Origin: Microbacterium salitolerans
GTDB lineage: Bacteria; Actinomycetota; Actinomycetes; Actinomycetales; Microbacteriaceae
Reading direction: 5' to 3'
DNA: 64,000 nt
NCBI RefSeq assembly: GCF_019720895.1
Contig: NZ_JAHKSH010000006.1
Span: 124,001 to 188,000 of the forward strand
The notes below the pieces were generated by a model. It was not told the DNA's origin. It ran no database searches and saw only the letters and a program-made list of their open reading frames with translations. Numbering within the stretch: the stretch's first letter is position 1; every line of letters begins with the position of its first letter. A program made the position numbers and the translations under genes. This document shows positions 58,570 through 64,000 of this stretch, piece after piece.

Positions 58570-60816
58570 TCACTCGCCCCACCTCTCGAGGAGACGCTGG
58601 TGCTCGTCCGCCGTGACGGGCATCACGGTGCCGTGTCGCGGAGCTCCGGGGAGGTCGTACTCGGCTGACACCTGCCAGTCGGGGGCGTCGAGGTCGTCGG
58701 TCTCGAGCGGGATGTAGCTGCGCCCGCCGTACTCGTCGACGAACAGGTAGAACTTCTCGCCGTTGACGTCGTCGGGGTTCGCTTTGAAGATCGTCGGTCC
58801 CTCGACCGCGCTCGTTCCGGCGTCGCGGCCGATGCACGAGGCCTGCATCTCCCACGCGTCGTCGAGCGCGCGCAGGCTCGTCGACGACTCCTGGATGATG
58901 TCCGAGCAGCCCGTGCCGCCCGCCCCCTCGTCCTTCGTGAACCGGTAGTAGGTGTCGCCCTCCTTGAGCACGGTCGTGTCGATGCGGCTCATGCCCGGGT
59001 CCTGCCAGACAACCGGATCCGTGAAGTTCACGAAGTCGCGCGTCGTGGCGTACATCATGCGGTTATGCGAGGAGCCCGTATGATCCGGGTCGTCCTCGGC
59101 GTACAGCTTCGACGCCCAGAACACGACGTACGCGCCGATCTCGTCGTCGTAGTAGGCCTCGGGCGCCCAGGTGTTGCCGGCGTTGTCGGGCGCGACCTTC
59201 ACGTGACGCTGTTCCGACCAGTTCACGAGGTCGGTCGACTCCCACACCTCGATGTGCTGGCTCCCCTGGCGCTGCGCGCGATCCCAGTCGCCGTTGCGGC
59301 CGATCGAGAGGTCCGTCGCGATGAGGTAGAACGTGTCGCCCTCGGGCGAGCGGATGAGGAACGGATCCCGCAGCCCCTTCTCGCCCTCGTCGGAGCTGAG
59401 CACGGCTTCACCCTCGTTGAGCTCCTGCCAGTTGAGCGCATCGTTGCCCTCGCTCGCTGCGAAGAAGATGTTCTCGCCGGCGACCGAGTTGTTCTCGAAG
59501 TAGCTGAACATGTAGCCCTCGTACTCGCCGATGTCGGCGGCCTCCCGCACGTTCGCGGTGAAGGTGCGGGTCGCATGCGCCCCGCGGTACGTCAGCTTGG
59601 CCGTCAGTTCGACAGTCGTGTCGGTGTCGGGTCGCGTGACGTCGCCGTTCGGCGAGATCACCTTCGGCACCGACGAGTTCCAGCGGACGTTCAGCTGCTT
59701 CGGCGCGCCGTCGACGGTGCGGGGCAGCGTGACGTTGCCGCGCACGTCATCGGCGTTCACGACCTCGAGCTCGTCCGCCGCGCGGTCGACCTCCTCCTGA
59801 CGCGTGAGCTCGTCGAGCACCGTCACTTCGAAGGTGCGCTCGACGCTCGCTTCGCCGCGGGAGACGGACGCCATGAGGTCGACGGTCGCGTCGCCGTCGC
59901 CCGCGTCCGGGCGGGTGACGGATCCATCGTCCGCGACGACGTCGGCGTCGGATGAGCTCCATTCGATCGTCGTCCCGCTGTCGCCCTCGGCGGGCAGCGC
60001 GAGGTCGTCCGTGACGGACGACGTGTCGCCGAGCGTCAGCGCCGCGGCATCGCTCTCGACGCGCTCGGCGTCGCTGGGCCCGAAGTCGGCGACCTGCTCG
60101 GCGGACAGCGCGGTGTCGTAGATGCGGAAGTCGCGCACCTGCCCCTCCAGCAGCGCGTCGGAGCCGTAGTTCGACCGCCCGATGTGGTTCGACGTCGTCG
60201 AACCGGCGCCGATCTCTCCCGGCGCGATCGTGGTCTCGAGGTTCTCGGCGACGAGGTCGCCGTCGAGGAAGAGTCGCGACGCACCCGCGGCGCCGTCGAC
60301 TGTGTAGGTGACCGTCTTCCAGACGCCGCGCTCGAGGCTCTCGCCCGTGGTGACGTTCTGCTCGCCCGACCAGTTGCCGAGCGTGAGGGCGCCGCGGAAG
60401 GCATCGCCGGTGAGGAAGAGGTATCCGTCGCCGGCGGACCCCGACACGGGATTGCCGAGACCCAACAGGAAGTAGGGAGTGCGCTGCTCGGGCGCGACGA
60501 GCACGTCCATGCTGACGGTGATCTCGTCGAGCCCCGCCATGATGTCGTCGGGCAGCTTGACGTCGTCGTCGACGCCGTCGAGCCGGATCCCCTCGGCACC
60601 GAGATGATCCGCGCCTCCGCGGATCTCGCCGTCGAGGCCGTTGCCCGAGACGTCGTGCGCGACGGCGCCCTCGCTCTCGTCGAGCGGATAGTGGAGCAGG
60701 GGCGCCGGCTCGTCGGCCGATGCCGCCGTGGGCAGCCCGATGCCGGTCGCCACCAGTCCTCCCGCGGCGATCAGCGCGGCCGTGCGGCGCGCGACGCGTC
60801 GTGTGCGAGTTCTCAT
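58570..60816 (-). CDS. Exported LamG-GH43-type glycosidase
   Basis: The product is 748 residues with signal peptide (cut near PTAASADEPA, about 33). A LamG/concanavalin-like domain follows (about 37-215, LHYPLDESEG to DFRIYDTALSAEQVADFG). Two atrophied Ig-like domains (aBig, about 225-385) come next, with SGTTIEWSSSDADVV and KQLNVRWNSSVPKVISPNG. The GH43-like propeller is C-terminal (about 395-748, LRDPFLIRSPEGDTFYLIAT, NTWAPEAYYDDEIGAYVVFW, APRHGTVMPVT). This is the modular layout of secreted arabinan or galactan-side-chain hydrolases. The ATG at 60816 follows AGGAGAA. Confidence 0.88.
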   Translation of the reverse strand: MRTRTRRVARRTAALIAAGGLVATGIGLPTAASADEPAPLLHYPLDESEGAVAHDVSGNGLDGEIRGGADHLGAEGIRLDGVDDDVKLPDDIMAGLDEITVSMDVLVAPEQRTPYFLLGLGNPVSGSAGDGYLFLTGDAFRGALTLGNWSGEQNVTTGESLERGVWKTVTYTVDGAAGASRLFLDGDLVAENLETTIAPGEIGAGSTTSNHIGRSNYGSDALLEGQVRDFRIYDTALSAEQVADFGPSDAERVESDAAALTLGDTSSVTDDLALPAEGDSGTTIEWSSSDADVVADDGSVTRPDAGDGDATVDLMASVSRGEASVERTFEVTVLDELTRQEEVDRAADELEVVNADDVRGNVTLPRTVDGAPKQLNVRWNSSVPKVISPNGDVTRPDTDTTVELTAKLTYRGAHATRTFTANVREAADIGEYEGYMFSYFENNSVAGENIFFAASEGNDALNWQELNEGEAVLSSDEGEKGLRDPFLIRSPEGDTFYLIATDLSIGRNGDWDRAQRQGSQHIEVWESTDLVNWSEQRHVKVAPDNAGNTWAPEAYYDDEIGAYVVFWASKLYAEDDPDHTGSSHNRMMYATTRDFVNFTDPVVWQDPGMSRIDTTVLKEGDTYYRFTKDEGAGGTGCSDIIQESSTSLRALDDAWEMQASCIGRDAGTSAVEGPTIFKANPDDVNGEKFYLFVDEYGGRSYIPLETDDLDAPDWQVSAEYDLPGAPRHGTVMPVTADEHQRLLERWGE

Positions 60817-60857
60817 CGTTCTCCTGTCGTCGTTGACATGGGGGGCGGTGCGGTGAC

Positions 60858-60895
60858 GCCGCGGGGCTCCGGCTCCCGCCGACGTGCCCCGCGGC
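60858..60895 (-). terminator. Intercistronic hairpin between the transporter and hydrolase genes
   Basis: GCCGCGGGGC (60858-60867) and GCCCCGCGGC (60886-60895) form a 10-base stem in the 86-base gap after the YjfF-like gene. It may partly terminate or protect the upstream mRNA segment. Confidence 0.5.
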
Positions 60896-60902
60896 ACCGC
60901 GG

Positions 60903-61961
60903 TCAGGTCTGTCTGCGTCGCCGCGCGGTGACGAGGCGCTGCAGCAGCACGAAGGCGAGCAGGATCCCGCCCGTGATGATCGTGAGCATCTCGGGGCGGA
61001 TGCCGCCGTCGCGGGTGATCAGCACGTTCATGAGGCCCAGCACGATCGCTCCGACGACCGAGCCGAGGACGTACCCGGCGCCGCCCGTCAGCAGCGTTCC
61101 GCCGATGACGACGGCGGCGATCGCGTCGAGCTCCCAGCCCGTGCCCGTGATGTTCTGCGCGATGCCGAGACGCGCCGTGTACACGACCGCTGCGAGCCCG
61201 GCGAGGGCGCCGCTGATCACGTACACCGAGAGCCGCGTGCGTCCCACCGGCAGCCCCATGAGGGATGCCGAGTGCGCGGATCCGCCGATCGCGTAGACCG
61301 TGCGGCCCGTACGCGTGCGGTGGAGGACGAAGAACGCCGCGACCACCACGAGGAGGGTGATGAGCACGCTCGGCGTGATGACGAGATCGTTGACCTTCGG
61401 CCCGTCGATGATCTTCCATGGCTCCGAGAGGAACAGGAACGACGAGTCGTCGGGCAGGCGCTCCGGCGTCGTGCTCAGCATCGATGCGAGACCGCGGGCG
61501 AGGAACATCGTCGCGAGCGTCGCGATGAACGGCTGCACCCGGAAGTACTGGACCAGCGCGCCCGAGATGCACCCGAAGGCGGCGCCGATCGCGACCATGA
61601 TCACCATCGTGAGCCAGGGATTCCACCCCGCGCTGACGAGGATCACTCCGGCCACGCTCGAGAACGCGACGATCGCGCCGACCGAGAGGTCGATGCCGCC
61701 CGTGATGATCACGAAGGTGAGACCGACGGCGAGGAGGATCAGGTGCGCGTTGTTGATGAGCAGGTTCGACAGCGTGCTCATCTGGAGGATCCGGCCGTAC
61801 TGGATCTCGCCGAACGCGAGCATCAGCACGAGCAGGAGCAGGGCGGCGGCCGTGGGCAGCGCCGAGGGATTGAGCTGAAGCAGGCGGCCGGCGTTCCAGC
61901 CGGGCTTCTCCGTGTGCGTGGCCGGCGCCTCGAGCGCGCTCTGACTGCTGCGCGACATCAT
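60903..61961 (-). CDS. Sugar ABC transporter permease, YjfF-like
   Basis: The product is 352 residues with about ten membrane helices. ITGGIDLSVGAIVAFSSVAG and YAIGGSAHSASLMGLPVGRT, then ELDAIAAVVIGGTLLTGGAG, follow E. coli YjfF closely. YjfF and YtfT are the paired permeases of the galactofuranose/arabinofuranose importer YtfQRT-YjfF. The ATG at 61961 overlaps the stop of the YtfT-like gene (ATGA). Pairing with GH43 enzymes supports a furanose substrate. Confidence 0.9.
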   Translation of the reverse strand: MMSRSSQSALEAPATHTEKPGWNAGRLLQLNPSALPTAAALLLLVLMLAFGEIQYGRILQMSTLSNLLINNAHLILLAVGLTFVIITGGIDLSVGAIVAFSSVAGVILVSAGWNPWLTMVIMVAIGAAFGCISGALVQYFRVQPFIATLATMFLARGLASMLSTTPERLPDDSSFLFLSEPWKIIDGPKVNDLVITPSVLITLLVVVAAFFVLHRTRTGRTVYAIGGSAHSASLMGLPVGRTRLSVYVISGALAGLAAVVYTARLGIAQNITGTGWELDAIAAVVIGGTLLTGGAGYVLGSVVGAIVLGLMNVLITRDGGIRPEMLTIITGGILLAFVLLQRLVTARRRRQT

Positions 61962-63025
61962 GCGACACGCTCCTTGGGTCGAACGGTCTGCGCTCGTCGG
62001 CGGGCGAAGAACTCCCGCACGCGCGACGACTGCAGGAGGCAGAGGACGATGATGACGATGGCCTTGAAGGCGGGCGTCGCGGCCGAGGGGATCCCGAGGA
62101 ACACGACCGTCTTGTCGAGCGTCGCGATCACGAGCGCGCCGACGACGGCGCCGCCGAGCGAGAACTTGCCGCCGCTGAGGGCCGTCCCGCCGATCACGAC
62201 GGCGAGGATCGCGTCGAGCTCGAGCAGGTATCCGGTGCGCGAGACGTCGACCGTCATGACCGTCGACGTCGCGAACACCCCCGCCATGCCGGCGAGCGCA
62301 CCGCTGATCGCGTACACCGTGAGCAGGAGGCCCCGCGGCGTGATGCCCGCCATGCGGCTCGCCGTCTCGTTGATGCCGATCGCCTCGATCATGAGGCCGA
62401 GCGCCGTGCGGCGCACGAGCAGGCCGACGGCCACGACGATTCCGGCGGCGATCAGGACGACGACGGGGAGGCCGAACACGTATCCGTTGGCGATCCACCG
62501 GAACACGTCGTTCGAGGCGTTGGTGTTCTGCCCCTCGGTGATGACGCGCGCGATTCCGCGCCCCGCCATCATCATGATCAGCGTGGTGATGAAGGGCTGC
62601 AGACGGACGACCGAGACGAGGAAGCCGTTGACGAGGCCCAGCACGGTGCTGAGGCCGAGTGCGAGCGCGAGAGCCCCGAGCGCCGCGACGCCCGAGTCGG
62701 ACGGGCCTAGGGCGTTCAGCGCCTCCATCGAGACGGCGCCCGAGACGGCCATCACGGATCCGACCGAGAGGTCGATGCCGCCCGTCGCGATCACGAGGCA
62801 CATGCCGACGGCGATCATGAGAATCGGCGCGGAGGCGCGGAGGATGTCGAGAAGGTTGCCGACGAGGTGCCCGTTCGCCGGATTGAGCGTGATCTCGAGG
62901 TAGGTGGGGTCGCGCAGCAGGTTCACGATCAGGAGGACGACGATCGCGACGATCCCCCACGCGTAGGGCGTGTGGAAGAACGCGCGGATCCGTCGGACCA
63001 CGGGATGGGCGTCGTCGCGCGTCAT
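61958..63025 (-). CDS. Sugar ABC transporter permease, YtfT-like
   Basis: The product is 355 residues with ten membrane helices. DILRASAPILMIAVGMCLVI, ATGGIDLSVGSVMAVSGAV, LQPFITTLIMMMAGRGIARV and ELDAILAVVIGGTALSGGKF match the YtfT pattern. It forms a heterodimeric channel with the YjfF-like protein. The ATG at 63025 overlaps the stop of the ATPase gene (ATGA). Confidence 0.9.
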   Translation of the reverse strand: MTRDDAHPVVRRIRAFFHTPYAWGIVAIVVLLIVNLLRDPTYLEITLNPANGHLVGNLLDILRASAPILMIAVGMCLVIATGGIDLSVGSVMAVSGAVSMEALNALGPSDSGVAALGALALALGLSTVLGLVNGFLVSVVRLQPFITTLIMMMAGRGIARVITEGQNTNASNDVFRWIANGYVFGLPVVVLIAAGIVVAVGLLVRRTALGLMIEAIGINETASRMAGITPRGLLLTVYAISGALAGMAGVFATSTVMTVDVSRTGYLLELDAILAVVIGGTALSGGKFSLGGAVVGALVIATLDKTVVFLGIPSAATPAFKAIVIIVLCLLQSSRVREFFARRRAQTVRPKERVA

Positions 63026-64000
63026 GCCGCGACCTCCTTCTCGGCTGTGTGCTCGGCGATCGTGTCGACGATCGTCTGCGCCGTGACCTCGGGGGTCGTC
63101 GTGATCTCGGCGATCTTCTCGTGGTCCTTCAGGACGGCGATCCGCTGGCAGAGCCGCACGACCTCCTCGAGCTCGCTCGAGATGAACACGACGGACATGC
63201 CGCCCTCGGCGAGTTCGGCGACGTACTCCTGGATCTCGGCCTTCGCGCCGATGTCGATACCGCGCGTCGGCTCGTCGAGGATCAGCACCTCGGGCTCCGT
63301 CGCGAGCCACCGACCGAGCAGCGCCTTCTGCTGGTTGCCGCCCGACAGGTTGCCGATCGCCCGTTCGGGGTCGGCCGGACGCACGCCGAGCGCGTCGATG
63401 TACTTGGCGGCGATCTCGTCCTGCACACGGCGCGGGATCGGGCGCAGCCACCCGCGTTCGGCCTGCAGGGCGAGGATGATGTTCTCGCGCACCGTGAGGT
63501 CGGCGATGATGCCCTCGTCGCGCCGGTTCTCGGTCGAGTACGCGATGCGGTTCGCGAGGCCGGCGCCGGGAGATCCGAGCGTCGTCTTCTTCCCACCGAG
63601 GCGCAGCTCGCCGGCATCCGGCCGGTCGGCGCCGGAGAGGAGTCGCGCGAGCTCGGTGCGGCCGGCCCCGAGGAGTCCGGCGAAGCCGAGCAGCTCGCCG
63701 CGGCGCAGCTCGATGTCCGTCGCCCCGATGGCTCCCTTCCGCGCGATGCCGCGCGCGTCGAGCACGACGTCGCCGCCGACCATGCCGCGTCCCCGGCCCT
63801 CGCCGAGGGACTGCATGGCGGCGAAGTCCTTGCCGATCATCATCGAGATCAGCTCGGCTCTGTCGAGCTCGTTCGTCTTCCGCTCGCCGATGTAGGCGCC
63901 GTTGCGCAGCACCGTGATTCGGTCGCTGATCTCGTACACCTGATCGAGGAAGTGCGAGACGAACAGGATCGCGACGCCCTCGGCCCGCAGCTTTCGGATC
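63022..64000 (-). CDS. Sugar ABC transporter ATP-binding protein, YtfR/RbsA type (5' end outside window)
   Basis: The minus-strand frame stays open to the window edge, so the start and the first ATPase domain are missing; about 325 C-terminal residues are seen. They include the end of the first cassette (VAILFVSHFLDQVYEISDRI) and the degenerate second cassette: GFAGLLGAGRTELARLLSGA as Walker A, LSGGNQQKALLGRWLATEPE as signature, and LILDEPTRGIDIGAKAEI as Walker B. This is the two-cassette carbohydrate importer type. The next genes are its two permeases; the binding protein is expected upstream, outside the window. Confidence 0.92.
   Translation of the reverse strand, partial: IRKLRAEGVAILFVSHFLDQVYEISDRITVLRNGAYIGERKTNELDRAELISMMIGKDFAAMQSLGEGRGRGMVGGDVVLDARGIARKGAIGATDIELRRGELLGFAGLLGAGRTELARLLSGADRPDAGELRLGGKKTTLGSPGAGLANRIAYSTENRRDEGIIADLTVRENIILALQAERGWLRPIPRRVQDEIAAKYIDALGVRPADPERAIGNLSGGNQQKALLGRWLATEPEVLILDEPTRGIDIGAKAEIQEYVAELAEGGMSVVFISSELEEVVRLCQRIAVLKDHEKIAEITTTPEVTAQTIVDTIAEHTAEKEVAA

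Noticed and set aside
1-64000. CRISPR array, insertion sequence, rRNA or tRNA
   Set aside because: No evenly spaced repeats, transposase motifs, rRNA-like blocks or tRNA-like structures were seen on either strand.

Overview
The window is a GC-rich (roughly 70%) actinobacterial chromosome segment. It most likely comes from a Microbacterium-like member of the Microbacteriaceae. Supporting signs are a 32-residue ribosomal protein bS22, an F420-type luciferase-like oxidoreductase, an Rv0500A-like HTH protein, an actinobacterial-size glutamine-dependent NAD+ synthase, and many apparently leaderless genes in which a TANNNT -10 box lies 6-8 nt before the start codon. Genes are tightly packed with many ATGA/GTGA overlaps. 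There is no gene-free stretch longer than 300 bases, and I see no rRNA, tRNA, CRISPR array, transposase or prophage.

Layout. 1-1461 (-): a DedA protein (cut by the window edge) behind a DUF368 protein; both families include undecaprenyl-phosphate translocases. 1625-6884 (+): FUSC exporter with MarR regulator, an LCP cell-wall ligase, and aspS. 7038-8563: an OFA-type MFS carrier with a 45-residue companion. 8620-11495: a Dabb protein, a small membrane protein, a molybdopterin oxidoreductase, and a rhodanese/glutaredoxin-like/PLDc_N mini-operon. 11496-14150: a tandem inverted-repeat element, a Met/Asp/Glu-rich lipoprotein and a divergent two-component system. 14235: bS22. 14453-22539: a uronate catabolic locus in two divergent arms (TRAP transporter dctPQM, kduI and an IclR regulator on the left; a zinc dehydrogenase, kduD, KDPG aldolase and KDG kinase on the right). 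The arms share an intergenic region with a perfect IclR-like palindrome. 22603-28980: an HTH gene, a TetR-controlled drug-type ABC exporter, and an ABC exporter/two-component operon. 29101-33805: an ArsR-like regulator and two Ktr/Trk potassium systems facing each other tail to tail. 33919-39706: proC, a CDF-tail-like protein, an LLM oxidoreductase, tadA, a zinc alcohol dehydrogenase, upp and a tandem universal stress protein. 39729-53600: a large FeS-RecB/YprB/UPF1-type nuclease-helicase, nadE, an Asp-tailed exported protein with a divergent two-component system, a deaminase, and sbcDC. 53710-56969: a macrolide phosphotransferase with an unusual leader, a truncated Ddn-type gene, an SseB-like protein, a hydrolase and a GNAT protein. 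57029-64000 (-): an arabinan/furanose utilisation operon with YtfR, YtfT and YjfF-like transporter parts and two exported GH43-type proteins.

How the parts work together. Three minus-strand units (DUF368-dedA, the nuclease-helicase, sbcDC) carry the same promoter, TTGTCA-N11-TAnnnT, with a shared TTCGTTTGTCAG core. This matches the actinobacterial LexA-independent (PafBC/RecA-NDp) DNA-damage promoter. The inference is one small damage regulon that includes two DNA-processing machines and, unexpectedly, a lipid-carrier recycling pair. The sugar loci point to growth on plant polysaccharides: uronate uptake and conversion to pyruvate plus glyceraldehyde-3-phosphate, and arabinofuranoside release plus furanose import. 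Gene functions are assigned from motifs and remembered family sequences only; no database search was run.
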